NCBI GenBank assembly: GCA_022711755.1
Contig: JAKLEA010000020.1
Span: 47,734 to 111,733, forward strand
DNA from: Planctomycetota bacterium
Lineage (GTDB): Bacteria; Planctomycetota; Brocadiia; SM23-32; JAKLEA01
Direction of reading: 5' to 3'
DNA length: 64,000 bases
Shown here one piece after another: positions 16,707-25,621 of this stretch. How positions within the stretch are numbered: the first letter of the stretch is position 1; each line of letters opens with the position of its first letter. The translations under genes and the position numbers were made by a program. The notes under the pieces were generated by a model. It was not told the DNA's origin, searched no databases, and saw nothing but the letters and a program-made list of their open reading frames with translations.

Positions 16707-16721
16707 CGTTAGGAGCTAACG
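16707..16721 (+). promoter_or_regulatory. Palindrome embracing the dnaB ribosome-binding site
   Basis: CGTTAG-GAG-CTAACG, a perfect 6-bp inverted repeat with a 3-nt centre, ends 4 nt before the dnaB ATG. The Shine-Dalgarno core AGGAG spans the stem edge and loop, so hairpin formation could limit ribosome access. It could also be a DNA operator or chance. Seen directly; function inferred. Confidence 0.4.
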
Positions 16722-16724
16722 GAA

Positions 16725-18119
16725 ATGGGCCCTGAAGGCGCCGCGGAACGAGTGCCGCCTTACGACCTTGACGCCGAGATGGGCGTCCTGGGCAGCATGC
16801 TCCTGGACAACGACGCCATTGATCTGGCGCTGCGTGTCCTGACGCCGGATTCCTTCTACAAGGACGCCCATCGCCTGATATTCGAGACCATTGTCCACTG
16901 TTACCACCAATATAACACGGTGGACCCGGTCATCCTGCGCGATGAGTTGAAGAAAATCCCCCCCGCGTCCAAGGGGGCGGCGGCGGAGGGCAGAACAGCG
17001 CTGGATGACGCCGGCGGAGTCGCTTATATACTCGATCTTGAGGAGGCTGTCCCCACCGTTGCAAATGTCGAATATTACGCCGGAATCGTCCGGGAGAAGG
17101 CCATCCGCCGGAAGCTTATCGAAACCGCGTCGGAGATTCAGAAAGAGGCCTACATGGAAAGCGCCGACGTGGAGCAACTTCTGGACCGGGCCGAGCGGGA
17201 GGTGTTCGAGCTTAAGGACCTGCGCTCCACCCGCCAAGTCCAGAAGGTGTCCGAAACGCTCAAGGAACTCATCCGGATTATTGACAGGCGCGCCGAAAAC
17301 GACCTGAAGGGCGCGGTCACCGGAATGCCTACCGGCTTCAATGACCTTAACAACATAACCAGCGGATTCCAGAACGGCGAGTTCATCATAGTCGCCGCGC
17401 GTCCGAGCGTCGGGAAGACGAGCCTCCTGCTCAACATCCTGCATCATGTAGCCTATGTCGAACGCAAGCCGGTCGTGCTCTACTCGCTTGAAATGAGCGC
17501 GCAACAGATCGTTCAGAACATGCTCTCCCTGCATTGCCGGATCGAGGGAACCAGGCTCAGGACGGTGGACCTTGACGACCATCAGTATCAGGACCTTTTC
17601 CTTGCGGTCAACCAATTCGCCGAGGTCCCGCTCTACATTGACGACAGCACGGGGCTGAACATACTCGAACTGCGCGCCAAGGCGAGACGCCTCAAGGAGC
17701 GCTACGGCATCGCCATGGTAGCCGTGGACTACCTGCAGTTGATGGAGCCGACGGCCTCCAATTCCAAGAGCCGGAGCCGCGAGCAAGAGGTTAGCGAAAT
17801 CAGCCGCGGGCTGAAGGGGCTGGCCCGGGAACTGAATGTTCCCGTGATCGCCGCCGCCCAGTTGAACCGGGGGGTGGAATCCCGCCTGGATCATCGGCCA
17901 AGGCTTGCCGACCTGCGCGAGTCAGGCTCAATCGAGCAGGACGCCGACGTTGTAGCCCTCATCCACCGGGAGGACGTCGCCACCGGGCAGTACACACGGG
18001 AGGCGACGGCGATCGAACTCATAATCGCAAAACAGCGAAACGGCCCGCAGGGCATCGTCAACCTCACCTTCTGGCCGAACATGTTTCGCTTTGAACCCGG
18101 CTCCGGAGAGATTATATGA
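16725..18119 (+). CDS. dnaB: Replicative DNA helicase DnaB
   Basis: 464 residues. The N-terminal domain (PYDLDAEMGVLGSMLLD) is followed by a RecA-like ATPase with Walker A ARPSVGKTSL, VAVDYLQLM (Walker B) and a DLRESGSIEQDADVV region. Hexameric 5'-3' helicase at the replication fork. An insertion of about 15 Ala/Gly-rich residues occurs near residues 80-100. No intein. Its stop overlaps the bamA start by 4 nt. A palindrome covers its ribosome-binding site. Confidence 0.97.
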   Translation: MGPEGAAERVPPYDLDAEMGVLGSMLLDNDAIDLALRVLTPDSFYKDAHRLIFETIVHCYHQYNTVDPVILRDELKKIPPASKGAAAEGRTALDDAGGVAYILDLEEAVPTVANVEYYAGIVREKAIRRKLIETASEIQKEAYMESADVEQLLDRAEREVFELKDLRSTRQVQKVSETLKELIRIIDRRAENDLKGAVTGMPTGFNDLNNITSGFQNGEFIIVAARPSVGKTSLLLNILHHVAYVERKPVVLYSLEMSAQQIVQNMLSLHCRIEGTRLRTVDLDDHQYQDLFLAVNQFAEVPLYIDDSTGLNILELRAKARRLKERYGIAMVAVDYLQLMEPTASNSKSRSREQEVSEISRGLKGLARELNVPVIAAAQLNRGVESRLDHRPRLADLRESGSIEQDADVVALIHREDVATGQYTREATAIELIIAKQRNGPQGIVNLTFWPNMFRFEPGSGEII

Positions 18120-20527
18120 CACGCATTCTCCCCGTGGCCGGGAGATGGCCGGAGCCGATCCGCGTTGCGTTCCTTGCCGCGTTTGTCGCGCTTGCATGCT
18201 CGCCGCTTTCCCTTCCCGCCCAGGAACAACCACCGGAGGAGAGCCAGAAGATCATCCGGGAGATTGCGGTCGAGGGCAACAAGACGGTCAAACTGCCGGC
18301 CATCCTGAACCAGATGAAAAGCAAGGTCGGCGACCCCATCTCCCAGGATCGTCTGGACGAAGACCTGACGAAACTCTACACGCTCGGATACTTCGACGAT
18401 GTCAACATCTATCAGGAGGACGCTCCAGGCGGCGTGAAGCTCAGGATCGTCGTTGCCGAACGCCGCAAGGTGGACGAACTGCATATCTCCGGAAACCACG
18501 AGGCAAGCAAGTCCACAATCCGAGAGGTTCTGCTTCAGAAGGAAGGGGAGTATCTCAATCCGGTCAACGTCCGGCTTGACAGGGAGCGGATCAAGGACCT
18601 TTACTGGGAGAATGGAATGCCGTTCATCCGCGTCTACGTCGCCACATTCGAGGAGGACGGCAAGTTCATCCTGGAATATCGCTGCGAGGAGGGCGTGGAA
18701 GGAGCGGTGCGCAAGTTCGAATTCCACGGGAACGAACATTACGACTACGGCGACCTGGTTGACCTGCTGGAGACCGACCGCCGATGGTGGCCGGCGTTTA
18801 TATTCCCCGGATTTCTCAATTATCCCGAATTCCAGGAGGACGTCGAGCGTGTCAGGGAATTCTATCGCAATGAGGGCTACCTGGATTCGGTGGTGGCCGG
18901 ATATCCCTGTTACAGCGACGACAAGCAGCGCATAACCTGCATGTTTGACATCTTCGAAGGCCCCCGCTACTTCACCGAGGAGATCAGGTTCAACGGCAAC
19001 GTCCTGTTCAAAAGCGACGAGCTTGCCGACGCCATCCCGCTGAAGAAGGGCGAGCATTATTCGCCCAAAAAGCTGAAAGATTCCGAGAGGGGCATCGGCG
19101 ACCTTTACGCCGGGCAGGGGCATCTGGACGTCGGCTATATGCCAGCCTCGCGTGGACTCTCGTCAAAGGTGTCCTACGACATGGAGAAGCACATCGTCTA
19201 TGTCGAGTTCACGATCGAAGAGGGCGAGGCCACGATCATCCGCGACGTGCGCATCGAGGGCAACGACAAGACGCAGGACAACGTCATCCGCCGGGAGTTG
19301 AAATTTAATCCCGGCGAACGGGTGAATCTGGACAAAGTGGAGGAAAGCAAGAAACGGCTCAGGAAACTCGGCTATTTCGACCAGGAGTCTCCTGACGCAG
19401 TGGACGTTGTGTTCGAACCGAGCGAGGGGACCTACCGGGACGCCGTGGTGCGCGTCAAGGAAGGCCGCAGCGGAATGATTCGCTTCAGCGTCGGCTTCAG
19501 CACTAACTTCGGCCCCCTGGGGGAAGTCACCTACCAGGACCGGAACTTCGACATTTCCGACACGCCGAAGGACTGGGACGATTTCTGGGACGGGACGGCG
19601 TTCCGGGGCGCGGGCCACGTCCTTACAATGAGCCTCAGGCCCGGCAAGGAGCGCACGGACGCCATCATCCAGTTCTTGAATCCATCGGTGAACGACACGC
19701 CCTATCGCTTCGGCTTCAACGCCTATGTATATGAGCGTTATTACCAGCTCTACGCGGAAAGACGCTACGGCGGCTCGGTCAGCTTCGGAAGACGACTGAC
19801 GGAATGGATCGGCGAGGACTGGATCGTGACCCTGACCCCCGGCATCGAGAACATCTACATTCACGACGCCGACGAATTTGTCCCGGACGACGTTACGGAC
19901 GCCGAGGGCAGCCATATGCGACAGTACGACGAGTTGAAACTTGAGTATGACTCCCGCGACAGCTTCACCTTCCCGACGGAAGGCAACTTGTTCGAGACAT
20001 CGTATGAGATCAGCACACTGGACGTGGAAGTGATGAAATACCGGATCGGCGACAAGCAATACTGGACGGTGTGGAATCCCAAATGGTGGGGCAGGCACGT
20101 GCTCAGCGTCGAAGAGTCCTACTCGATCGTCGGCAATTACGGCCCCGACGTTCCGATCTTCGAGCGCCTGTATGCCGGAGGACAGGGCAGCCTGCGCGGT
20201 TTCCGTTATCGCGGCGTAAGCCCCGTGGACGACGACTGGCACAAGCTCATCGGCGGACGCCAGATGGCGCTGGCCAGCGTGGAGCATGAGGTGCCCATCA
20301 TAAAGGACTACTTCCGGGGCGCGATCTGGACGGACGCCGGCTCGGTAGAAAACAATTTCAGCGATCTTGTGAACAACTACCGCCTGTCGGTCGGCGTGGG
20401 CGTCAGGCTGCGGCTTCCGATGTTCGGCTCCGGAATGGCGCTGGATTTTGGATTCCCGCTCCGGAAAGAGAAGTACGACAAGCGCGAGTTAATCAGCTTT
20501 GGCGTAACGGGAATGACACAGTTCTGA
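18116..20527 (+). CDS. bamA: Outer membrane protein assembly factor BamA (Omp85)
   Basis: 803 residues. Signal peptide at 1-35 (hydrophobic, ending SLPAQ), POTRA domains over about 40-420 with repeated beta-alpha-alpha-beta-beta units (for example IREIAVEGNKTVK, IIRDVRIEGNDKTQDNVIRRE), then the 16-strand Omp85 barrel containing GGQGSLRGFRYRGVSP, the conserved lid-lock (VRGF-type) loop. The core subunit that folds barrel proteins into the outer membrane. ATGA overlap with dnaB and GGAGAG upstream. Followed by ompH, as in many diderms. Confidence 0.96.
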   Translation: MTRILPVAGRWPEPIRVAFLAAFVALACSPLSLPAQEQPPEESQKIIREIAVEGNKTVKLPAILNQMKSKVGDPISQDRLDEDLTKLYTLGYFDDVNIYQEDAPGGVKLRIVVAERRKVDELHISGNHEASKSTIREVLLQKEGEYLNPVNVRLDRERIKDLYWENGMPFIRVYVATFEEDGKFILEYRCEEGVEGAVRKFEFHGNEHYDYGDLVDLLETDRRWWPAFIFPGFLNYPEFQEDVERVREFYRNEGYLDSVVAGYPCYSDDKQRITCMFDIFEGPRYFTEEIRFNGNVLFKSDELADAIPLKKGEHYSPKKLKDSERGIGDLYAGQGHLDVGYMPASRGLSSKVSYDMEKHIVYVEFTIEEGEATIIRDVRIEGNDKTQDNVIRRELKFNPGERVNLDKVEESKKRLRKLGYFDQESPDAVDVVFEPSEGTYRDAVVRVKEGRSGMIRFSVGFSTNFGPLGEVTYQDRNFDISDTPKDWDDFWDGTAFRGAGHVLTMSLRPGKERTDAIIQFLNPSVNDTPYRFGFNAYVYERYYQLYAERRYGGSVSFGRRLTEWIGEDWIVTLTPGIENIYIHDADEFVPDDVTDAEGSHMRQYDELKLEYDSRDSFTFPTEGNLFETSYEISTLDVEVMKYRIGDKQYWTVWNPKWWGRHVLSVEESYSIVGNYGPDVPIFERLYAGGQGSLRGFRYRGVSPVDDDWHKLIGGRQMALASVEHEVPIIKDYFRGAIWTDAGSVENNFSDLVNNYRLSVGVGVRLRLPMFGSGMALDFGFPLRKEKYDKRELISFGVTGMTQF

Positions 20528-20593
20528 GTCGCGTCCGCCGGCGCAGGGAAGGTTTTTTTGCGGGCGGCGCAAAATCTTGCAGGAGTCAGACAG

Positions 20594-21238
20594 ATGCGCA
20601 GACATGCGATTTTTGCGGTTGTCCTGGGGCTTTTGGGCATGGCGGGCGCTCTTTACGCCCAGGACGCGCCGAAAAGCGACGACGCCAAACCTCCGGAGCC
20701 GGCGGCAAAACGCGAGCCGGGACGCCCGATCAAGGTCGGAATAGTACACATCGAGCGCGTGTTCGAGAAGTCCAAGCGTTGGCAGGATTGCGATCAGAAG
20801 CTTAGGATCATGCGCCAGGAAGGGGAGCGCAACCTGAAGGAACGCCAGAGAAAGGCGGACCTGCTCAAGGGCCAGTTGGACGCGCTCGACGTCGGGTCTG
20901 AGGATTACAGGAAAACCACCGAAGAACTTAAGCGAGCTGTTGCGGAGATGAAGACCGAGCGCGAGGTGCGCATGGAAGCGCTAAACAGGCAGTATGACCA
21001 GTATCTGGCCGACTTTTTCTTCTCGCTTTGCACCATTGTCACGGAATACGGCAAGGCCAACGGCTTCGACATGATCCTGCGCGGACAAAGTCAGCCGAAA
21101 GAACTCGAGAAGAGGGAGACTTTGCGCGTTCAAATGGAGTGGAACGACGTGTTATACTGGAACGACGCGCTGGACATCACGGACGCGATTGTTGAGAAGA
21201 TGAACGTCGGTTACGAGGGTCCCATCGAGGAAAAATAG
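20594..21238 (+). CDS. OmpH/Skp family periplasmic chaperone
   Basis: 214 residues. Signal peptide to about residue 23 (AGALYAQ), then an OmpH domain: a short beta segment (KVGIVHIERVFEKS), a long charged coiled-coil of two antiparallel helices (about 60-135) and a closing segment (GFDMILRG). Skp-type trimers hold unfolded outer-membrane proteins on the way to BamA. The ATG at 20594 has AGGAG 9 nt upstream; an upstream in-frame start at 20558 is rejected. Located between bamA and lpxC as expected. Confidence 0.9.
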   Translation: MRRHAIFAVVLGLLGMAGALYAQDAPKSDDAKPPEPAAKREPGRPIKVGIVHIERVFEKSKRWQDCDQKLRIMRQEGERNLKERQRKADLLKGQLDALDVGSEDYRKTTEELKRAVAEMKTEREVRMEALNRQYDQYLADFFFSLCTIVTEYGKANGFDMILRGQSQPKELEKRETLRVQMEWNDVLYWNDALDITDAIVEKMNVGYEGPIEEK

Positions 21239-21244
21239 GCGGCG

Positions 21245-22570
21245 GTGGCCAATCAGAGGACAATACGGCAGGAGGTCGAATTCACCGGAGTCGGCCTTTT
21301 CAGCGGCAAGCCCGTCCAGGTCCGCCTTAAACCCGCGGTCGCGGAAACGGGGATTCTCTTCATCCGCGCGGACCTGCCCGACGCCCCCGTAGTCCCGGCC
21401 ACGGTTGACGCATACGCGGAGGTTTTCCGCAGAAGCGCACTGAGATGGAACGATGTGACGATCGAGACGCCGGAACATTTTCTGGCCGCCTGTTATTCGA
21501 TGGGAATTGACAACCTGATCGTAGAGATCAACGCGGAGGAAATGCCGGTTCTGGACGGCAGCAGCAGCGAATTCTGCGCGATCCTTCAGAGCGCCGGCGT
21601 GGCCGACCTGGGGGCATCCCGCCCTGTTTTCGAGGTTAAGGAGCCGATCACGATCTCCGCGGACGACGCCAGCATCACCGCGCTGCCGTATCCCGCCGGG
21701 CTTCAGATCAACTACCTCATGGATTTCGGCGGGAGATACCTCCCGACCCAGACCTTCACCTGCGACTTCCAGCCGGACAGTTTCGTCAGAGAGATAGCCC
21801 CCTGCCGGACCTTCGCCCTGAGCAGCTATTACGACGAGTTCAAGCGGCTGGGCGTGGGCGGCGGCGTCACGGACGACAACGCCGTCGTCATCAACACGGA
21901 CGGCTCGTTCACCAGGCCTATTAGCCGGGAGCCTGCGCAGTTGCGTTTCCCGGACGAATGCGTCAGGCACAAGGTTCTGGACTTCATCGGGGACATGGCG
22001 CTGACGGGCCTTGAGGTAAGGGGCAGGTTCATGGCCGTGAAGTCGGGCCACCAGGTGAACGCCCGAATGGCCCGGCGGATACGCGAAGCCTTCAACCGCC
22101 CTGAGGAAACGGGCAAGGCGGCGGACAAGCACCTGGGAATACGGGAAATATGGCGCGCCCTGCCGCACAGGTTCCCGTTCCTGATGGTTGACAGGATACT
22201 TGAGCTGGTCGAGGACAAGCGGGCCGTCGGCATAAAGAATGTTTCGATAAACGAGCCTTTCTTCACGGGGCATTATCCGGAGATGCCGATAATGCCGGGC
22301 GTCCTGCAGGTCGAGGCCATGGCTCAGGTGGCCGGTGTCCTGCTGCTGAGGAGGCTTGAAAACGTCGGCAAGGTGGCAATGCTTGTTTCGATTGACGGCG
22401 TCAAGCTTCGCCGTCCGGTCGTGCCGGGAGATCAACTGCGCATAGAGGTTGAAGTCACTCGTTTGAAATCGCGCGCCGCCCAGGTTCAGGCCCGAACAAC
22501 GGTTGACGGCCAGGCGACCGGGCAGGCGGTGCTGAGGTTCATGCTCGTGGACGCGGAAATGCTTGAATAA
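21245..22570 (+). CDS. lpxC/fabZ: Bifunctional UDP-3-O-acyl-GlcNAc deacetylase / 3-hydroxyacyl-ACP dehydratase
   Basis: 441 residues fusing two enzymes. LpxC (about 1-285) performs the committed deacetylation of lipid A synthesis. Its zinc and catalytic residues are visible in ETPEHFLAA, HKVLDFIGD and KSGHQVN. FabZ (about 300-441) dehydrates 3-hydroxyacyl-ACP, with catalytic His in LPHRFPFLMVDR and Glu in GVLQVEAMAQ. The fusion is known from Bacteroidota, Chlorobiota and PVC-like lineages. It couples competition for hydroxyacyl chains between lipid A and phospholipid. GTG start, GAGGAA about 12 nt upstream. No lpxD lies between ompH and lpxA, where Proteobacteria carry it. Confidence 0.96.
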   Translation: MANQRTIRQEVEFTGVGLFSGKPVQVRLKPAVAETGILFIRADLPDAPVVPATVDAYAEVFRRSALRWNDVTIETPEHFLAACYSMGIDNLIVEINAEEMPVLDGSSSEFCAILQSAGVADLGASRPVFEVKEPITISADDASITALPYPAGLQINYLMDFGGRYLPTQTFTCDFQPDSFVREIAPCRTFALSSYYDEFKRLGVGGGVTDDNAVVINTDGSFTRPISREPAQLRFPDECVRHKVLDFIGDMALTGLEVRGRFMAVKSGHQVNARMARRIREAFNRPEETGKAADKHLGIREIWRALPHRFPFLMVDRILELVEDKRAVGIKNVSINEPFFTGHYPEMPIMPGVLQVEAMAQVAGVLLLRRLENVGKVAMLVSIDGVKLRRPVVPGDQLRIEVEVTRLKSRAAQVQARTTVDGQATGQAVLRFMLVDAEMLE

Positions 22571-22595
22571 CCCGTCCGACAGGAGAAAGAAAGCA

Positions 22596-23402
22596 ATGTC
22601 TGTTGAGATTCATCCAACGGCGGTTGTTGACCCGAAGGCCCGCATAGGTGACGGTTGCAGGATCGGCCCCTACGCCGTGATCGGTCCGGACGTAGTTCTG
22701 GGAGAGCGCAACGAACTCAGGGCGCACAGCATGATTTCCGGCTGGACAACGATCGGCAACGACAATGTTTTTTTCCCGTTCTCCCACATCGGCGGCGAGC
22801 CGCAGGATTTGAAGTTCCACGGCGAGGAGACCTATATAGTCATCGGGGACGGAAACGTTTTCAGAGAAAGCTCGACGGTCAACCGCGGAACCGTGACGGG
22901 CGGCGGCACAACGAAGCTGGGAAACAGGAACATGCTCATGTCATGCTCCCACGTGGCGCATGACTGCGAGCTTGAGGATGACATCATCATCGCCAACATG
23001 GCGGGGCTGGGCGGGCACTGCAAGGTGGAGAAGGGCGCCAAGATCATGGGCCTGACCGGGATAAACACGTTCACCACGGTCGGGCGGTACGCCTTCGTCT
23101 GCGGGATGACGCGCATCGCATGGGACGTGCCGCCCTTCATGTTCGTCGAGGGCCACCCATCGAGAGTTCGCAAGCTCAACAGGATCGGCATCGAAAGGTC
23201 GGGTTTCAGCCCGGAGCGCGTGAACGCGCTTCAGGAGGCGTTCAACCTGCTCTGGCGCTCGAAGCAGTATTCCAAGCCCGAAGCGATGAAGATACTGGAG
23301 GAGCGCGCGGACATCACGGAGGACGTGAAATACCTGCTGGAGTTCCTGCGCAAGATGGACATGGGGATGCACGGAAGATTCAGGGAATCGCTGCGGATGT
23401 AA
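22596..23402 (+). CDS. lpxA: UDP-GlcNAc acyltransferase LpxA
   Basis: 268 residues. Left-handed beta-helix of hexapeptide repeats (IHPTAVVDPKARIGDGCRIG), with the catalytic His in HVAHDCE (about residue 122), followed by a helical C-terminal domain. It transfers a hydroxyacyl chain from ACP to UDP-GlcNAc, the first step of lipid A. The ATG at 22596 has AGGAG upstream. The neighbouring Gfo/Idh dehydrogenase raises the possibility that its acceptor carries a 3-amino group (inference). Confidence 0.95.
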   Translation: MSVEIHPTAVVDPKARIGDGCRIGPYAVIGPDVVLGERNELRAHSMISGWTTIGNDNVFFPFSHIGGEPQDLKFHGEETYIVIGDGNVFRESSTVNRGTVTGGGTTKLGNRNMLMSCSHVAHDCELEDDIIIANMAGLGGHCKVEKGAKIMGLTGINTFTTVGRYAFVCGMTRIAWDVPPFMFVEGHPSRVRKLNRIGIERSGFSPERVNALQEAFNLLWRSKQYSKPEAMKILEERADITEDVKYLLEFLRKMDMGMHGRFRESLRM

Positions 23403-23458
23403 TCGCGGACGGAACGGATCATAACGGGGGCTTCACAAGACGCACCTGGAGAATCAAC

Positions 23459-24508
23459 ATGGCTGTCAGGGAAGAAGGAAAGCCCCTCAGGGTTGCAGTG
23501 ATAGGAGTCGGCCACCTGGGCAAGGAACATGCCCGCGTCTACAGCGGGTTGCCCGGCGTGGAACTTGCGGCGGTGTCCGACGTGGACGAGGAGCAGGCGC
23601 GAAAGGTCGCCAAAAAATGCTCGACGGAATTCGTCAGGGATTATCGGGAACTTCTCGGACGCGTTGACGCCGTCAGCGTCGTGGTCCCCACTGTTCTTCA
23701 TCACGAGGTCGCCAAGCCGTTCCTTGAGAGGGGGATTCACGTTCTGGTCGAAAAGCCCATGACGCGCACACTGGACCAGGGGCGCGAGCTTGCCGCCGTC
23801 GCCGCCGCAAACAAGGCCGTGCTGCAGGTCGGGCACATCGAGCGATTCAACCCCGTGATGAAGGCCGTTGACAAGCTGAGCATCAAACCGCTCTTCCTGG
23901 AATGCCACCGGCTGGCCCCATATACCTTCCGCAGCGGGGACGTGGGCGTCGTGATGGACCTGATGATCCACGACATTGACATCGTGCTGAGTCTCGTGCG
24001 GTCGCCGGTGAAATCAATCGAGGCCGTCGGCGTGCCCGTCGTCTCAGAGAAGCGGGAGGACATTGCCAACGCTCGGCTGACGTTCGAGAACGGTTGCGTT
24101 GCCAATATCACTGCCAGCCGGGTTTCGATAAAGAAGATGCGCAAGATCCGCGTCTTCGGCCCGGATTCCTACATCAGTCTTGACTACCTTGAGCGCAAGT
24201 GCGTCATCTACAAGAAGTCGCCCGAGCTGAACAAACACCTTGAGAACGTCAAGTTCAGCGCCGCCGGACTGCTGCAACTGCGCAACATGGATTTCCAGGA
24301 CCTGCTCACCGTCGAGCATCTGAAGATTGACGAATACGAGCCGCTGGCCGCCGAACTGGCCGCGTTCGTCGAAAGCGCGCGATCCCATACCAATCCCATC
24401 GTCGGCGGGGAGGAGGGGATCAGGGCGATTTCGGTAGCCGAGGAGATTCTTCGAAAGATAAGGTCGAATCTCAACAGCGCCGACGTGCCCTTCGAGGTCG
24501 AAATCTAG
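23459..24508 (+). CDS. Gfo/Idh/MocA oxidoreductase, GnnA-like candidate
   Basis: 349 residues. N-terminal Rossmann fold (VAVIGVGHLGKEHARVY), the EKPM motif typical of the family, GHIERFNP and an HDIDIV segment near the active site, then the C-terminal beta-sheet domain. An NAD(P)-dependent sugar dehydrogenase. Adjacent to lpxA it resembles UDP-GlcNAc 3-dehydrogenase GnnA, which with aminotransferase GnnB makes the 3-amino sugar for amide-linked lipid A. No gnnB is present in this window, so the assignment is tentative. The start at 23459 follows from the Rossmann N-terminus and CTGGAGA upstream; a longer reading from 23120 overlaps lpxA. Confidence 0.85.
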   Translation: MAVREEGKPLRVAVIGVGHLGKEHARVYSGLPGVELAAVSDVDEEQARKVAKKCSTEFVRDYRELLGRVDAVSVVVPTVLHHEVAKPFLERGIHVLVEKPMTRTLDQGRELAAVAAANKAVLQVGHIERFNPVMKAVDKLSIKPLFLECHRLAPYTFRSGDVGVVMDLMIHDIDIVLSLVRSPVKSIEAVGVPVVSEKREDIANARLTFENGCVANITASRVSIKKMRKIRVFGPDSYISLDYLERKCVIYKKSPELNKHLENVKFSAAGLLQLRNMDFQDLLTVEHLKIDEYEPLAAELAAFVESARSHTNPIVGGEEGIRAISVAEEILRKIRSNLNSADVPFEVEI

Positions 24509-24531
24509 AACATGGCGGGAAGGGGCGCGGG

Positions 24532-25005
24532 ATGAAGATCGGAGTCGTAAGCGATTCGCATGACAATCTGAACGCCATCGCCGACGCCGTGGCCGCGCTG
24601 AACGAGCGCAAGGTCGGGATGGTAATCCACGCCGGAGACTTCGTCGCTCCGTTCGCGCTGAAGGCCTGGATGGGCGTCAACGCCCCCCTCCACGCCGTAT
24701 ACGGCAACAACGACGGCGAGCGCGAGGGGCTGGCCGCAGCCTGTCCCAACATCGCCGGTCCGATCTTGAAACTGGAGGTTGAGGGCGTCAAGATAGTCGT
24801 CATACACAACCTGGCGAAACTGCCGGACCGGGAGCGCAAAGCGGCGGACATAATCGTCCACGGCCATACGCATCGCGCTGAGGCGATTCGCAGGGACGGC
24901 AAGCTTTACCTCAATCCTGGCGAATCGGGCGGATGGCTTTCCGGCAAATCGCTCATGGCGATCCTTGATGTGCCCTCCGGAAAGACGGAGTTCGTGAATT
25001 TCTGA
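24532..25005 (+). CDS. YfcE/MJ0936-family metallophosphoesterase
   Basis: 157 residues. Calcineurin-like phosphoesterase motifs: VSDSHDN, HAGDF, YGNNDGE, VVIHN and HGHTHRAE, with NPGESGG near the end. These bind two metals. Family members hydrolyse phosphodiesters (model substrates; the physiological substrate is generally unknown). AAGGGG upstream of the ATG. It follows the lipid A genes by 23 nt and may share their transcript. Confidence 0.92.
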   Translation: MKIGVVSDSHDNLNAIADAVAALNERKVGMVIHAGDFVAPFALKAWMGVNAPLHAVYGNNDGEREGLAAACPNIAGPILKLEVEGVKIVVIHNLAKLPDRERKAADIIVHGHTHRAEAIRRDGKLYLNPGESGGWLSGKSLMAILDVPSGKTEFVNF

Positions 25006-25052
25006 TTTCCCGGCGCTTACACACATGCGCCTAGCGCTATGGAGCAAAGCAG

Positions 25053-25520
25053 ATGAAGATCAATGGGCTGATGCGATTCGCCGCGACAGCCTGCCTGAGC
25101 GCCGCGCTGTGCGGAGGGTGCGTGATCAGGACGCTGACGGTCCGCTCCGAACCGATCGGCGCGCCGGTCTACATTGACGAGCGCGAGATAGGAACCTCGC
25201 CCGCACGGATAACCTTCGACCACTACGGCACGCGCCGCGTCCGTGTCGGGCCGATGCTGGACCGCCAGGGCCGCGTCATGTACGATGAAAAGGTTGAGAT
25301 GTATAAGTGCCGCATCCCGTGGTACGAGTATTTCCCCCTCGATTTCATTTCAGATAACCTTATTCCATTCAATATCAGGGACGAACACGAGGTTTCCTTG
25401 ACGCTTCCGAAGGTCGAGCCGAAGACAAAAGCAAGGACCGAGACGGAGGTCAAGGCGGTGATCGAGAAGGCTTCTCAATTCCGCAGCGAGGCCAAAAAGA
25501 ACGCCGAGGAAGTTCCGTAA
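25053..25520 (+). CDS. PEGA-domain lipoprotein
   Basis: 155 residues. Signal peptide with lipobox LCGGC (Cys at about residue 23), so probably lipid-anchored. The following LTVRSEPIGAPVYIDEREIG is a PEGA repeat, a small surface domain common in PVC and myxobacterial proteins. The rest, including IPWYEYFPLDFISDN and a charged helical C-terminus, has no assigned function. Ribosome-binding GGAG 9 nt upstream. Probably an envelope component; lgt elsewhere in the window would lipidate it. Confidence 0.85.
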   Translation: MKINGLMRFAATACLSAALCGGCVIRTLTVRSEPIGAPVYIDEREIGTSPARITFDHYGTRRVRVGPMLDRQGRVMYDEKVEMYKCRIPWYEYFPLDFISDNLIPFNIRDEHEVSLTLPKVEPKTKARTETEVKAVIEKASQFRSEAKKNAEEVP

Positions 25521-25547
25521 TCGCAGAGCGGCGGGCGCGATATCGCC

Positions 25548-25590
25548 TTGACGGATTGGCGGGGGGGCATATAATTCGACGGAGTCGAAT
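25548..25590 (+). promoter_or_regulatory. Promoter with palindromic operator-like site before the NifU-like gene
   Basis: TTGACG (25548-25553), 16-nt spacer, TATAAT (25570-25575): a strong sigma70 match. Overlapping the -10 and start site is a perfect inverted repeat ATTCGAC-GGA-GTCGAAT (25574-25590), placed where a repressor would block transcription. The binding protein is unknown. Confidence 0.6.
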
Positions 25591-25621
25591 GGATTAGTCA
25601 ACTTGTCATGAGGAGAAGGAA

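Noticed and set aside
16716..17894. 392-codon minus-strand frame opposite dnaB
   Set aside because: Antisense shadow of a conserved gene.
17891..19123. 410-codon minus-strand frame opposite dnaB/bamA
   Set aside because: Antisense shadow; no recognisable domain.
21152..22435. 427-codon minus-strand frame opposite lpxC/fabZ
   Set aside because: Antisense shadow; the plus strand has all LpxC and FabZ catalytic motifs.
23120..23458. N-terminal extension of the Gfo/Idh protein
   Set aside because: It would overlap lpxA in another frame; the Rossmann fold begins right after the ATG at 23459.
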